DNA from: Bostrychus sinensis
Lineage: Eukaryota; Chordata; Actinopteri; Gobiiformes; Eleotridae
Reading direction: 5' to 3'
Length of the DNA stretch: 64,000 bases
Assembly (NCBI GenBank): GCA_020698575.1
Contig: CM036256.1
Coordinates: 12,539,908-12,603,907, forward strand
Positions 46,316 to 60,085 of the stretch are shown here, one piece after another. Positions within the stretch are counted from its first letter, which is position 1. Each line of letters begins with the position of its first letter. The position numbers and the translations under genes were made by a program. The notes under the pieces are model-generated. The model searched no databases. It worked only from the letters and a program-made list of their open reading frames with translations, and was not told where the DNA came from.

Positions 46316-49300
46316 GAGTAATTACACCTACAATACAGGTAAAAATAAACTCCAAGTTTTCTATATGTGACTAGTAACCTTAACATGTCATCCAGCGCTC
46401 TCCACAGACCTCCATTCAAAAGCAAACAGCCATTATTTGACCTTTTCTAGCACCACGATAAAGAGGAGTTACTTGCCTTGGAGGGATATCTGGGTGGTTC
46501 CCGGGATCCTGGGCCACATGAATGACCTCACATGACTTCACAGTTTCACAACAAAAGCCTAGTAAAGCAGCAAAACTATGGGACCGGTCGAGTTACAGCC
46601 TTCGGCCCCTACACCTCTTCCTCTGATCCAACTATCAAAGGCACAAGTTTGAAAACACTACGGTATTTTCTACACCTTGTGATATTTGAGGTGCAGTTTT
46701 TTAATATATGCATGACTAAAACTTTGGGAAGACAATGGCATAAAGACTAATCACTATGAAGGTGAGCTAAGTAATATTTTTGTCACCTTTGCAGCCTTAG
46801 TCAGGCTGTTGTGTGTCATCTGTCCATGTGTCTCTTCATAATAATACAACAAGCTGTGAGTATGAGTCATATCTTGGAATTTGTAAAATGTTAGAACGGT
46901 TTTAAAGGGCTGTCAGTGACAGGTCACACACAGCAGTATTTTGGGAAAGGCGTGCTGCTGCTGCCACTCACAGAGGCAAACAAAGAGGACAAGAAGCAAC
47001 ATGACTAAAACTAAAAAGAGTCTTAATTTAGAGTGACAAGGCAGCTAAATGCACTAAACAGTCAGGAAACTAGGATGAAGCAATGTAGACAAAAAAGTTG
47101 TCTGTAATTATTTTTTATAGATTACTTTTGTAATGGTTTTCCTAGCTCTTGAACTCTGAGCAAGTCTCTTATGAGCTAAAATTTGTTATTCTGGTGGACA
47201 CATTTTTAAGTTAAGTTAAACCTTGGAGGGACAAACCGGCTTTATCTTATATCTACTTTAAAATGCGTGTTTTAGTAATCAGACAAACAATTATTCATAT
47301 CCAACTGATTTACCGTCAGCTAACTGTGATCTTACATTGACAATGAGTAACTGGTTGCTCTAAATGTTTTAGACATATGGACATACTTTATTGCTGTACT
47401 GTTGTGTATTTCCATATGTCTGTCTGTTTCTTCTCTTTTTGTGCTATGGACCATGTGTGTCCGAAATCAAGTTTGACGATGGTGATACTGAGGATATGCT
47501 TGGAAATAAAACAAACAACACCAATGAAAGGTCTAACAAAAAAGGCCTACAGTGACTGAATCCTGTGTTTTTCAACAAACTAAAACTTCACCAGCCCTCA
47601 ACACAGCTTGAGTGCTATGTTTTTAATATGCAGTTGACCGTAAAGTGGTTTTTTTACGAGGTGTTGTTTGTGTCAGATCAAGGGGTTAGGGCTTGATGAT
47701 TACTTTTTGAAAAGAAAACAGTGGTTACATTTAGGAAATAGTTCTTTGTTTAAGATTGTCACATACCCACATTATAATCTTTGTTTATTCATTTTGCTCT
47801 CATTACTGGATGTTATAGGTAGTTTTCTGCTTCAGTAAACAATGCCCCACTAACCCAAATGCTTTTTTATGCATTCAGAATCATTACATTGATTTGATGA
47901 TTATTTTCCGCTTTACACTGTGATATATTTTTTCAAACTAAGACTAAGAAGTATTTTTTTTTGTATACATAAAAACACTAATATTCAGACAGTGTCCACT
48001 ACCGCAAAGTCTTTTAGTTTTTTTTATATTCTTGCCCCGGGGTTCATTCTGACCTCCTTAACTCTTACAGACCTTACTCCAGGATCTATTTTAACAGACT
48101 GAACACACAGTTTGATGGAAATTTCTAAGCTCTCATTTCTAAGTATCATTAATGTAAATAGTCTATATACACACTGATGTGGTAGTAGTAAATTGGATAT
48201 TGACCACCCAATGGAGTAAAAATTTCTCATTTCAAACCACAATATGATCTGATCGTATAGTTGGCAGTGTTTGTATGGCCTTGGCTTGAGAGCAGCCAAC
48301 AACAAATGCTCCGGAGGTGGAAGGATCAATGTATGGATCTGTGCCTTTGAGATGGATGGCTCATTGATTTATCCTGGTGAACAAACAGCATTGACAGAAA
48401 GGCTTTGCTCAGGCGGTGGAAAGAGAGTGACAAGAAAGTGACAAGAGAGAGAGAGTGAGTGATGGATGAAGGAGACTGGACCAAAACAAACAGGGAAAAA
48501 TAAAACAGATGTTCAAGGAGAGCTGACAGTCAGACAACAGCAACAACTTGAATACATGCTATTACGCTTTTATACAGCTCTGAAGAAAAATTAAAAGACC
48601 GCAGCAAAATTTCTCTGGTTTTGTGTCTTATCGAAGTACATTATTGTCAATTCAACACTTTGCCTTATTTTTTTTGTAACCTGCTACTTCCCAAATGACC
48701 AGCTTTGGAAAAGGTGGAGCTACACACTGGTGCACATTGATTGGACAATTAGACAGTCCTCGAGCAAAAGACCAGTAATAAAAAACAAGAGATATAGAGC
48801 CAAATTCAGAGGGAGGATGTGCAAAATGTTTTGTTGACTTTTTTGAAAAACAAAGCTGTTTCTGGTTTAACTTTGTACAGCTCTTGCTTCAAAAATTAAA
48901 ACATCATTTATACTTTACACTGCATTAAACACAAGTCAAACTCATGTTGTAATATTAGGAGCAGTTAAAAGGTGGTAAAGTGGAGCAGCAGAGTGAATTT
49001 AATGCACAGAAAGCTGGGTCTAAACCATGGACTAAACAGAAAGCAGTCTCCTGTTTACTGAGGCCAATACAGCTTTATCTTCAGCCTCACACCACCACAC
49101 ACCAGAGTTACTCTCATCTTTATTAAATATTGGCAATGCCTTCATTCATTCAATAAGTCAGCTTTAAATACGACTTGAATCACATTTTATTAACAACTTT
49201 TCTTGCCCTTGTGTGAAATCAGTGTTAACATAACAGATGCTAATCTACTGGATCTAGAATAATGGGAACACCTGCCTGTTTTGGGATTACCTTTATCAAA

Positions 49301-50170
49301 CCCAATAGGCCTAGTGTGCGGTGTGCGAAAGAGTTTAACAAACACTGGAGTGGAATGGTTGTCAGACTCCGAGAGAGGCTCATTTAAGCATACATTGCAG
49401 TGGTATCTTTTTTCCCCAGAGCTGTACTTCAACAAAACATCATTTCAAGTTAAGTTTTCCAATTACTGTGTTTTGAAAATGAAATTAAACAGACTTAAAG
49501 TGACAGATTTTGACAAGCGTGCTACACTTATTTGTGCAATCTGTATGCTAATTAGTAAGCCACGAGAAGATACAAAAAGCTTGATTGGGAAACAAAAGTG
49601 AAATACAAGACTCAATAAAAACTTATTACGCATTCAGTCTGAATCTCTATGGAGTGGTGCCGCGTCAGTGAAGCATGTAGAGTTCGCATGTTTTAGCATC
49701 CAACACATAACAACTAAGTCACACAGGTGCCAAGGAACATACTGTACAAGCACGAAAGGTTTACACGTCACAGGATGTGAAGAGAAGCAGAAATAATAAT
49801 AATAATCCAAACAAAGTCTCAAATTAGGGCTGAAAACTAGAAAAAATATGCAATATGCGGCAACTATTGACAATGTTGTGATAACAATATGAGCATTGAA
49901 TGCACCATGTGATGAGTGAGGTTTAATTTTATAAAAAAAAAAATACAACAAATATAAGCAAATACAGGCCTTAGGACTAACTTCCACTCTAAGCTTCACG
50001 GCTAAAAATATTAGGCAAAAGATTGAACTAGGACAAAAGACTAAACAGGAATTCAATTTAGGACTAAACCAGCCCTACCTGCAATGCATAGAAAGCACAA
50101 ATCTTTTTTTATTTTTTATTATTATTTTCATTTACTTATCTGACATTTATTGGTTACTAAAAGGAAATCC

Positions 50171-50270
50171 AGCCACAAGAGACCACAAGACTATTCTTTG
50201 TGCTGGTCTGAAACCCAGATAAAGAAAGTTGGGTTACAGGAAGGATGTCCGGCATAAAACCCATGCCAAC
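50171..50270 (+). repeat. SINE-like tail fragment
   Basis: Contains ttgtgctggtctgaaaccc and cagataaagaaagttggg, then aggatgtccggcataaaacc, the classical end of this family. Confidence 0.55.
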
Positions 50271-50272
50271 TA

Positions 50273-50877
50273 AAGGCCTGTTTACACGACAACACTGGCC
50301 AGGAAAACGCAAGAGTCCTGCCGCCTGCGATTTGCATTTCCACGACAACGCTTGTTTCGCCTGAAAACGACTGTAAACTCTAGTACCCGTGTTTATCCAG
50401 CAAACGACGCTGTGGGCCCCACAGATGCTCTACACCACGCAGGGAGTAACTGCAGAAGAAATGTTCCGGTTTGAAACTTTCCAGCTACTTTAGGATCTTG
50501 TGGTTTTCTGGAGCCTCTCCTAAACGTAAGTACTTGTACAGATATTACTGACAGTTACTGGACTAAATATGAACATATGAGACATGAAAGCCTCGTATTT
50601 TGTGCTCGCGGGTCAGATGACATACGGCGTGCACTCATCCAATTACTGTTCAGATTAGGGCTGTTACGTCTTTTTTTTCAGTGAGTACGGCATTTTCACA
50701 GTTTACATGAGAGAGAAGCCTCTGGAGCGGCTCCCCGCTGTGAGACAAAAAAACCTCTTCCAGCATTTTCAAACCTTTGCGGATTTGGAAAACGGAACCC
50801 CCCCCCACGAAATGCCAAACTGCAATCAAACCTTTGCGGATTCGGCAAAACGCGTCGTCGTCTAAACGGCACCTTAG
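50273..50877. mobile_element. TIR element with GTTTACACGAC ends
   Basis: Left end aggcctgtttacacgacaac and the reverse complement of the right end (aggtgccgtttagacgacg) are inverted repeats. The interior has CpG-rich pieces such as aaaacgcaagagtcc and aacctttgcggatt, the latter present twice (about 50,771 and 50,831). No transposase frame; superfamily not set. Confidence 0.6.
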
Positions 50878-51510
50878 AGGCAGATGATTTGCTGTGGTGA
50901 CTCCAGAAGGGTAAAGCCAAAAGGAAAGATGCAGAAAACTGATTACTACAAGTCCAACTAACAGACATGTACTACTTAGACCCTTCTCTAATCTTTGCAT
51001 CGACATCTGTTACACAACAAAATGTCAAGATGGCAGCCAGTGACATCAAAGCAAAGGTCAATACAAACATGACCGTCACCTTTGACCCCACTTTGAGACA
51101 CATGTCAAACAACCCATGATCCAAATGCTAAAAAACACTTGTATAGTGACAATGCAGCTAATCCCACAGCTGCTCCAAAAGAAAACATCTGAAAGTGAGT
51201 CAGTGATAGCACAGCTCTTCCTTATACAGATCTATAGTGCTACGCAAAGTGAGGTGAGGTGTGGACTGCTGTTAACGAAGAGTGCTTTACTAAATACAGA
51301 ATTTTTATTTTTGTTAAAGATTTCAGGAATAGTCAGAAATGCGACAGGAGCAAAAAGGTTCATTTTGGTGTGGGTCCAGGACACTGTTTAGATCCAGGAG
51401 TGTTTTGTTTTAAGCCATTTAGAGACATGGACCAAAGACAATAACTAAAAAAAATAATGATTAGTTTCAGTAATTTTTTTTTACCGTTGTGAGATATAAG
51501 GGCTTTAGAG

Positions 51511-51619
51511 CAGTGGTTCCCAATCGTTTTTGTCTTGTGTACCCCCTGGGCCTTTTGTTCTCTCCCATGTGTACCCCCTCACTCATACATGCTAATAATT
51601 CTTCAAAATGTTCTTAAAA

Positions 51620-51654
<35 letters not shown>

Positions 51655-52212
51655 TTAGGATAAATAATAATAATAATGCATTAGTCTTATAGCACTTTTC
51701 TAGACACTCGCTTTACAAATTGGTCCATAAACAATCGCTCCTCAGTCACACTCTGTGGCGGTGAGCTACTTCTGAAGCCACAGCTGCCCTGGGGCAGGCT
51801 GACAGAAGCGTGGCTGCCATTTTGCGCCTATGGCCCCTGCGACTCCCATCAAACACAGTCACACTGACACATTCATACATAGGCAAGGTGGGTGAAGTGT
51901 CTTGCACAACGACAGTATGCAAATGGCTGTAGTGAGGACTGAACCACCAACATTCGGGTTAGTGGGCAAACGTCCCCAACAACTGAGCTACTGCCGCCCC
52001 AAACCTCTTTTAATACAAGTTATTAAACCTACAAATATAAAACAAAATATAATAATCAAATCATATTCTTAAATATGAAAAGATCACTAATATTTTCTTA
52101 TCAACTTTGAAATAAATCATGAAATTAATTTAAATAAAATAAATATGACGTACCCCCTGCAAAGAGCTTGAGTACACATGGGGGTCCCCGTACCCATGGA
52201 TGGGAAACACTG
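51511..52212. mobile_element. hAT-type element, 702 bp, with nested repeat
   Basis: Ends CAGTGGTTCCCAATC and (reverse complement) CAGTGTTTCCCATCC. Perfect 8-bp duplication CTTTAGAG at 51,503-51,510 and 52,213-52,220. Both inner flanks have gtaccccct motifs. The centre (about 51,628-52,005) is a different dispersed repeat starting with a TAA microsatellite and gcattagtcttatag, also seen at 15,291. Confidence 0.85.
51628..52005 (+). repeat. Dispersed repeat nested in the hAT element
   Basis: An AAT/TAA tract, then gcattagtcttatagcac, cactctgtggcggtgagc and ggcaaggtgggtgaagtg, ending gagctactgccgcccc. This is a common fish repeat; the first part recurs at 15,291-15,390. Confidence 0.6.
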
Positions 52213-53299
52213 CTTTAGAGCATTTACCCGTGAATCAAGAAGATGTTCAAGATGTTTGAGGGTACTAGGCTATAGCTTTACCATTGTGAGATAGGACCAG
52301 TGCTTTTAGTTTAGAGTTTTCCTTCTTTTTCAGTGTGTTTTTGTACATTGATACAGCTTTCTTTGTTCATAGCCTTTCTTTAAAACCTGTGTACATTATT
52401 ATTATCATTCATCATCATTCATTTTGATTATCCTAGAAATGTCTTATTTTAATCATGGATTTGAGTACCCACCTCTTGTGCCTCTAGCAATATTCAAATA
52501 ACTCTTTCCTTTAAATATATATCATTTCCTTCATGACACTTGCTCCCAAAATGGCCATGAATAACTCTTAGAGCCTGAGAGCGAGCCCAAAGAGGAGCCA
52601 CATGACTGCTGAGTGTAGCTGCGTAAATGCCCAGAGCTGGCCAACAGCATTTAGCTCAAGTCAAACAACAAAAGAGGTTACTGTGACCCAAGTCAGTGTC
52701 TTTCCCAATTTGAAGGCAAATATTTCATCAGTAAAGAAAGTCCATTGGAGTACTGAGAAACAACAGGGGAAGCCAACACCTCTGGCTGTTTGGAGCTGCA
52801 GGAGAAAGGCTTTAGGTTGGCTCTTTTGTCAGCCCCATGAGGTCTTTGTTATGGAAAAGGAGAAAGTAGCTCACAGTGCCTCCCCCCACAGAGTCTGGGA
52901 GCACTCACAATCCCTTCACCTATGCTCCAACTCACACACATGCTAACAGCTAGCCACACACATGCTAATGGGATGGAAATATTGTGAACTGCCCCTGCAA
53001 ACGACTGTTAGCTAAGGGTAAAGACACGCTATTTTAATATATTTGACATATTATGATGAGAATATGGCTTTTAAATGTTTTTGTTGTATATTTCTAAATT
53101 CATAAAGCTTATAGCTGCTGCACTGGCCATTGGCTGATTTAAGATTGCCAACTTTTTATTTTATATTTTACAGAGTCCCACCATTATTGCAAATCTTTTA
53201 TAATGAGTAACAATAAAACAAACAAAAAAATCTATTAAATATATCTCCAAGAGCAGTGAAGAGTTTGTAGATACATCGTAAAAAAAAAAAAAAAATCCG

Positions 53300-53602
53300 T
53301 CAACATTACAGAAAAATACCGGCAGCTGCAGATGCCAGAATTTCACTGTTAAAAATGTGGTGACAACATAAAAGACATAGCAGCACTTAGTTATAGCTGC
53401 CATAACTTTTACTGAAAATTACCTTAATTTTCTCAGTGTCAGTGCCTTCAAAACCACAGGCCTACTATTTAATGAATGAAAGTCTATTCTAACACAGTAC
53501 AAGTGTATTCAGTAATATGGAATTTTATGAAATTTATTAAGCAGAAAAATACTGGCAGCTGCAGTTGCCAGAATTACACTGTAAAAACTACAGTGTACAT
53601 TC
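53300..53602. repeat. Pair of ~55-bp related units in yes1 intron 1
   Basis: gaaaaataccggcagctgca (53,311) and gaaaaatactggcagctgca (53,545) begin two similar units, each followed by gccagaattt/ttacactgtaaaaa. They probably belong to one MITE with direct sub-repeats. Confidence 0.5.
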
Positions 53603-54859
53603 TTCTTCTTCTGTAGCCTTTTGTGGCCACTTTAAGAATGATTTTATACATAAATTACAAGTTAAAATGTCAAAGTAATCCACCTCAGGGATCTTTTTTT
53701 TGTTTGATAAATGCACCATAACTAATGAGAGCACTTTACTTTGGTTTAAATCAAATTACAGGCAGATTATTGTACCTCTCTCGGATGGGATCTTAAATGA
53801 GGCTCTTATACTGACAATGAGATTAGCTGGTGGCTCTGAGGGAACGGGATGATACAGCGAACAGCCTTTACACCGAGATGTGGGTCACCCGTCTGACACT
53901 TCTGTAAATTGCTTGTTAACATTGGCCTTTTCTAGATCTCTGAGGTAATCGTAACATACACGATCAATAACAAGACTCTACTTAAATCTCTAGTGGATCC
54001 TTGAAACAGTGGTAGATATAAAAGGCAATAGAAAGCAATGGTAACAGTGGCATATGTTTTGAATGTTTATACGAAGAGCAAATGTGTGGCATGCATTGAA
54101 AGGCACGGCATGCAGAGCCCGCGTGAGACGTTAGCCTATGTGCCAGACTGCCACCGATATCGTGCCAGATGAAGGAGAGACAGACTGCTGCTGCTGCTTC
54201 CCACAGGCTTCAATGAAACGACGATAGAGAACTGCAGGAGGGGACACTTGGCATGAGCTTGGCATCCAGGCAACATTCAGGATCAGAACTTTCAACAGGA
54301 CTGAGCTGCTGCTGCTGCCCCACAATGAGAAGAAATCATACCAGGAACAGCAAGAGTTTAGAGTTTGTAAAAAAAGTGGCACTTGAAACTAAAGTATAAA
54401 CCTGAAGCACTCTGGAAGAATATATAACCACTAAAGGCAGTACAGTTACTCTCTGGATCCAGATCCACACTCACCTCTATTCATTTGTTCTTTCCCTGTT
54501 TGTGGCCTTTCCGATAAGTTGATGGAAAATCTGACATTACCTCACTCAAGAACAAACTACAGAAAAACTACAAAAAATCCAGTTTGCAAAGGCTGCAGGT
54601 AGCATACAATGATGCTCTACAAGAAGAGGTTGAGATGAACTAATGCAAGTGAAATATTTGTCACTGAGTTAACACTTTACACCCTGTATTACGGAACCTC
54701 ATGTATAATTTTATCTGTAAGCTTAACAAATCTGAAGAAAAAAAAAAAAATTGTCACTAACAAACATCAAGTTTAGTGCAGTACGTTACCAATCCAAGTT
54801 GTGGAGACACTGGTACAGCTGTGCTTTTTTAACCAGCGCATGTTGTGTTATGTCAAGTG

Positions 54860-55035
54860 TTATGTGTTAGGTGAATTGGTGACTCTAAATTGCCCCTAGG
54901 GAATGCATGCGAGAGTGAATGGTTGTCTGTCTGTGCGTGCCTGTCCAGTGTGTTCCCCACCTCAGGCCCAAAGTTACTGAAATAGGCTCCAGTACCAGCG
55001 ACCCCTAACGGTAACAAGCGGAAGAAGAATGAATA
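54860..55035 (+). repeat. SINE-type repeat, 3' part
   Basis: Contains ggtgaattggtgactctaaa, gaatggttgtctgtctgtg and cgacccctaacggtaacaag, then a gaagaatgaataaa tail. Confidence 0.65.
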
Positions 55036-56669
55036 AAAACAGACAAAACTAACTCTAGTATGACAACGGTAAAGAACTCCCTGTGTTCCAGATCCAAAAA
55101 CTAAATGTTTGTTTCATTATCAACCTTTTCTGAAAATTTTATCAAATTATCCGACCATTACTTTTCCAGTTATGTAATTCACAAATAAACAAACAAACCA
55201 AAATACAATCTACTTAGCAGAGTACATTATTAGCAGCATAGGACAGTTTTCAAGTTCATTTACAAATGCTCTAAGCAAAAATGTTTTAAATATATAACTT
55301 TCAATTGTCTATTTCACATATTTACAAAATGCTAAGTCAGCGCACCAGGCATACAGCTATTGTTGATGTCATCATCAAGTTTGTCTGGGGTTCAAAAACG
55401 ATCTGGAGCAACCTATCAATTCCTTAAAAACTATGCGAGTGAACCAGAAGAATTAAAAATAAAGCACACTATGTACAACGTGCCCAATGCTTCTCTGAAC
55501 CTTTGGTCATGCGCACAAATCAATTAAGATGCCACTTTTCTGGGAGAGGCCCTTCTGACCTTTGAGCTTCCTTCCTTGTGTAACTTCTGTAGTCACTTGG
55601 GACGTACTTCTGGGAAACCGTAAACTTCAAAACCACTTTTACCGACTTTGACCAACAAAGTGTTTGAGTAAGCAGGAGCAGCAGCAGCAGCTTCTTCAGG
55701 AATCTACAATTAGTTTTAACTTTGATTAATAGTTTTGGCACAAAAGTGCTGGCTTTTGAATACCAATGATTTTCAAAGTTACAAAGAGTTTGAAGTCCTT
55801 GACATGGTTTGGGCAAATAGAGGCATAGAACTACTGCTGATAAACTTCCTTGGCTATAATACAAACCCAGAAGCCAAATAACTAACACAACTCTATCTAC
55901 TCATCAAACAAGATAAAAAACAGAACTGAACCAGGTCTAAATAAGCACTAAACTAGGAATAAACTAGGCCTTAACCAGAACTAAATCAGATTAAGCAGCA
56001 GCTCCTTGTCCATAATTGTCTATCATTAAAGAAAAATTGCTTTAACTTTGATGAATAGAGCTGGAATTAGATTATGGCTGTTGGCTTTTAAACAACAAAG
56101 AATTTAAAGTTCTTGGCATGGTTTGGGCAAATGGAGGCATATAAACACAGCAGATAAACTGGCTCGAGTACAAATCCAGTGCCAAATAACTAAGTTGACA
56201 GGCCTCGCTTAGTAAATGTCTGCATCAATCACTGGGACATGAGGGGAAACCAGGGGCTGTGAACTCTTGCTGAAGCGGTAACTTAGTAATTGCCCTGGCA
56301 CACTCCCATCGGCCCTCGGCACAGTCTTATCTTCAGGGCAGGCTGCCATCTCTGCCAATCACATACAAGAGAGGAGGAAAGAGGGACTTCCTTCCGACAC
56401 CATTCATGCCACTGGGGCCACCTGCTGAGCCTGTCAAAGCCTGGAGGAGAGATGGGACAGAAACACAGCCATCTTCAGCCCATAAAGAAAAGACCTCTTC
56501 TTCCTCTTGACTTTTTAAAGCCACTATGGAACGTGTAAGACATGGGAGAGATTTATTTTTGCTCACACGCATCAGTTCTCTGTCACCAGCTGGGAAGGTA
56601 AAGCAACACGATGATTTACTATAAAATACATGGACTTAAAATCTTCAAGAATCAAGCCAAATGGGGTCA

Positions 56670-56805
56670 GTGTGTACTCTTTGTCCCAGTCCCAAGCTAG
56701 GATAAAAAGAGAAGGAAGGGCCAAATAAATATGCTAATCACTAAACGTTAAATGCAGAGGATTTGCTGTGGCAAACCCAGAAGGGAAAAGCTGAAAGGAA
56801 AGAAA
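56670..56805 (+). repeat. SINE-like tail fragment
   Basis: Contains tttgtcccagtcccaagc, taggataaaaagagaaggaa and agaagggaaaagctgaaagg, as in the family at 288-357. Confidence 0.5.
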
Positions 56806-58356
56806 GAATAATAACCCTTATTTCAATAATACAGTACATCTTTCCTATGTTATACTCCAATGAGGTCCCACATAAAAGCCATAAAGTTACATATAGCATG
56901 GCTTTAACCATTTTAATATGCCCCCAGCAGTGTTCTAACTTTTACCACAAAACCATTGCAATATATACACTAGGTTCCAATACATGCATGGTTGTATGGT
57001 TTACAAAATAAAAAATAATTTCCCTTCAAAATACAGTGCATCAGACTCCACTAGCAGTTGTCTGTTTAACTCATATTCACAAGTCACCTCCTCGTCATAC
57101 AAGACATAAAACCTGAACTAAAGCAGCACTAAACCAGGACTACACAAGAACTGTCCCAGAAAGGACTAAACCAGAACTAAACATATCATCCCCTGTGAGA
57201 CCTTCCGTGTAAGTTTGTAACATAATATATACGCTATATTGAGATTAAGGAGTCCCATAAAATCAAAACAAGGTTAAAAAGAAGTCATCTGGATGCAGTT
57301 CAATGACTTCCTTTTAACCTGGTTTTGAATGTGACTCCAGAGATGAGTGCACCTTTACTGACAGTCCCATGTAAGTTTGTAACACCATGATTGGAGTGTT
57401 TTGTGGGAGCAAAGACTGAAAAGTTGCATGGCTTGACCCTCCAAAAATCCCCAATCTTTAATCAACCACAAGTGTCCCATCCATGAGGACACTCGCGTGA
57501 AGATCCTCCGTTTCTCCTCTCATTTAACCCAGGTCCCTGATCCCTGACCGACGCCACCTGTTCGCACTCCTCACTGCTCTGCCAACTGTCCTCCTTCCTC
57601 CAGCTGTGATGTGAGTGCGTAAAGGGACAAGACTGCTCAGCCAACACCGGGATTACCGCAGAGTACCGTGGATTATCGAGACTCCAGGCACACACTACCA
57701 AACGCATGAACAGCCAACGGATCTAGTCTCCCCACTGCACTAAATTTTACGCCTTCTTGGTCACACTTATGCATTTTGTAGAGTGTTGCAAATCAGAGAA
57801 ACTGGCTCCCAAAATAACAACACAGAAGGGAATATTCGTGGGAATTAAGGATTAGGGGTTAAATTACAAGAGTTTGGTAATTCTTGGAAGCCTAGTAATA
57901 ATATACTGTGTGTCTAGCAATAAAGGGCTTTAACAGCTGGGGCCTAGAGCAGCTGACTGTGGAGTGAGGCTAGCATAGGGATAGGGTGAGGCAGGAATAG
58001 GCAAAGTGCTTCAACTTAGGGGATAGTTAAAGAGGAAAGGGAATGTGGTTATAAAATACACGAAATTGGAAAATGGAATTGGTTAAAAACGCAACTATGC
58101 ATTATACAGCGGCAAATCAGACAGTATACGCGCTTTGAATAGTTTGAACGTGTCTGTTCAAGTTAGAAATAAGCGTATTTGAAAGGAACGTTACTAACGA
58201 CTGGGCTATAAGTAGTGAATAAACGTACCTAACCCCGTGTGTTAACTTTAAATTGTCGCAAACCGGGAGAACTTTGGTGCACCTTTACGCACAACTTTCT
58301 TCGAGTGCCAGCACGCTAGGCCTTCTTCCTTTACTTCAAAGACAAACGTGACTTAC

Positions 58357-58625
58357 CTCAAAAGCGACCTTTACACTATTGTATTGCGGCTACATGCGTC
58401 CTGTGGTTCCTTTCCCACGTTTTTTCACTTCGACAATCCGAACTGGAAGCAACCGACACGAGCAGCCTCTTTAACGCGAAATCTCAGTCTTCCGTCTGTC
58501 CCATACCGATAAACTACTTCCAACAACCCCAAGTCCTCCGCCGGGATCCCAAATATTCCTCCAAGAAGACAATGTCCCGCCAGCTGACAAAGGGCTGTTA
58601 ATATGGCGGGGTTAAGGCTAGGCAA
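58357..58625 (-). other. yes1: yes1 non-coding exon 1 and promoter
   Basis: A strong donor (GAG|gtaagt) on the minus strand at 58,357 ends a CpG-enriched stretch that contains gccatatt-type sequence near 58,600 and no extended ATG frame of note. It lies in the right place and orientation for the Src-family 5' UTR exon. The 5' boundary is a guess; the promoter should be within 58,600-58,760. Confidence 0.55.
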
Positions 58626-59161
58626 AGCAATTAAAATATCCCGAAATCACCGCCCGCTGATAGGTCAGTGCTGCCCTCAAAAGAGGCACAACAATAGCCG
58701 GACTAGTAGCGAGGAGCAGACGAGGCCAAAGAAGGAACGGTGCTGCGTTCAGAGACCCGTATTAGACTCGGTTATTTGAGTTTCAACATGTAAACGCGAT
58801 AGGCTACGAGTTGACAAACAACTATGGCTGGGCCAACATTATCAGATTAAACAAATAAATGAAGTAGTCTTTACATTAATATGCCACATTAAAGACAAAA
58901 GTGTAGGCTTATAGTCTTACGCCCTCAAAATTCAATATCTGGACAATTCAATTTTATTTAATTTAGAATTCATTATATATACGTTCTTTACATGGTCTAT
59001 TAGATACAAACTGTGAAGTAGTCCACCACTGTTCTGTAATTTAGCATCCTTTTTGTTTTAATAACCTTTAAATACGTTTATTCTAGTCCATTAACTACTT
59101 GTTTCGACCGTCTTTGAAAGCCCCACCACCTCCTATTGAACAGTTTCCCCGTGTGCCCAAT

Positions 59162-59220
59162 ATGGCCGACACTCAGATTGATCAGAAAAATCACCAGCTG
59201 ACTCTAACCCTCAGAAAAGT
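59162..59220 (+). other. Possible short first exon (MADTQIDQ...)
   Basis: An ATG in the context aatATGG opens 19 codons (beginning MADTQIDQKNHQ) and runs to a donor-like gtatgt at 59,219. It lies 0.5 kb from the yes1 promoter, in divergent orientation. No second exon or family was recognised, so it may be a divergent non-coding transcript or chance. Confidence 0.15.
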
Positions 59221-59879
59221 ATGTTTCTTGTATGATGGGTTGAAAGTGCCTGTGTATGCGCTCTGATGAGTGTAAATGTAAGCAGAGGTTGCCTGTAAAA
59301 GCAGAAGCTCAAAGCTACTTATTTGAACCTTGGGCTGAAGCCTTTAATTATGCAGACCTCTGGCGCCCCCTAGGTTTAATGTTGTATAAGACACATGTTC
59401 GCTGCCCACTGGGGAAATGCTCATACCTGTCTTTTGACAGCCCAAGGCCTCGGGCAAGTGAAATGAATAATACATTTCTAAAGGTAGGGTATATCTTACG
59501 GTACAGATATTATATTGCATGCTTTAAAAAAGATAGTGTACAAGCTATCTTTGCCTAAAGAGGTGCTTTGTATTATAGTAGTGGTATTCTGCTGAACCCT
59601 AGCCTAGACTCTGGTAGCAAGCATGTTTCACTGAATACATTAGAAAGCAGCCGCTGAAGAGCTTTAGTGTAAGCTAGAGGCTACTTATTGTTGACCTTGT
59701 AGTTCAATTTTAGGCATACATATTTGGCCTTGTGTCCAATTGTTCTATTATTTAATACTGTAATTAAATCATTCTAATGCGTTATAACAATACAATCTAT
59801 ATCCCAACACTATGATCAGAATGTAAAGTGACATTACAATGCAATGTGCCTGAGTGTCTAAGTTTACCTTAAGATTCAA

Positions 59880-60085
59880 ATTCTTCTCCTGCTTATTCTC
59901 GTTATGGGTCGGTTCATGGCTGGGTCCTGTTCCACCAACTATGGGCAGCACCTTGGACCATGGTCAGTTAGTTACAGGGCTGACACACAATGGCAGACAA
60001 CTATTCATTCTCACATTCATTCACTAGGGGCCATATAGATTCACCAAATACATGCATGTCTTTGGGCGGTGGGAGAAGGCAGAAA
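59880..60085 (-). repeat. SINE-type repeat, inverted partial copy
   Basis: Contains cattctcacattcattcac and atacatgcatgtctttgggcgg, the reverse of the ccaaaaacatgcatg region of the family at 14,345. Confidence 0.5.

Larger units (their letters stand above)
44738..58356 (-). other. yes1: yes1 intron 1
   Basis: 13.6 kb between the non-coding first exon and the exon with the start codon. It holds several mobile elements listed separately and no recognisable gene. This is the usual position of the longest intron in Src-family genes and may carry enhancers, but none can be named by eye. Confidence 0.6.

Noticed and set aside
49634..50056. 140-codon minus-strand open frame
   Set aside because: Phe/Tyr/Cys-rich translation of AT-rich DNA including part of a minisatellite; no family resemblance.
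52602..52946. 114-codon plus-strand open frame in yes1 intron 1
   Set aside because: No recognisable motif, no splice or promoter context.
59256..59558. 100-codon plus-strand open frame upstream of adcyap1
   Set aside because: No known family, ordinary codon composition for AT-rich spacer, no splice or promoter support.
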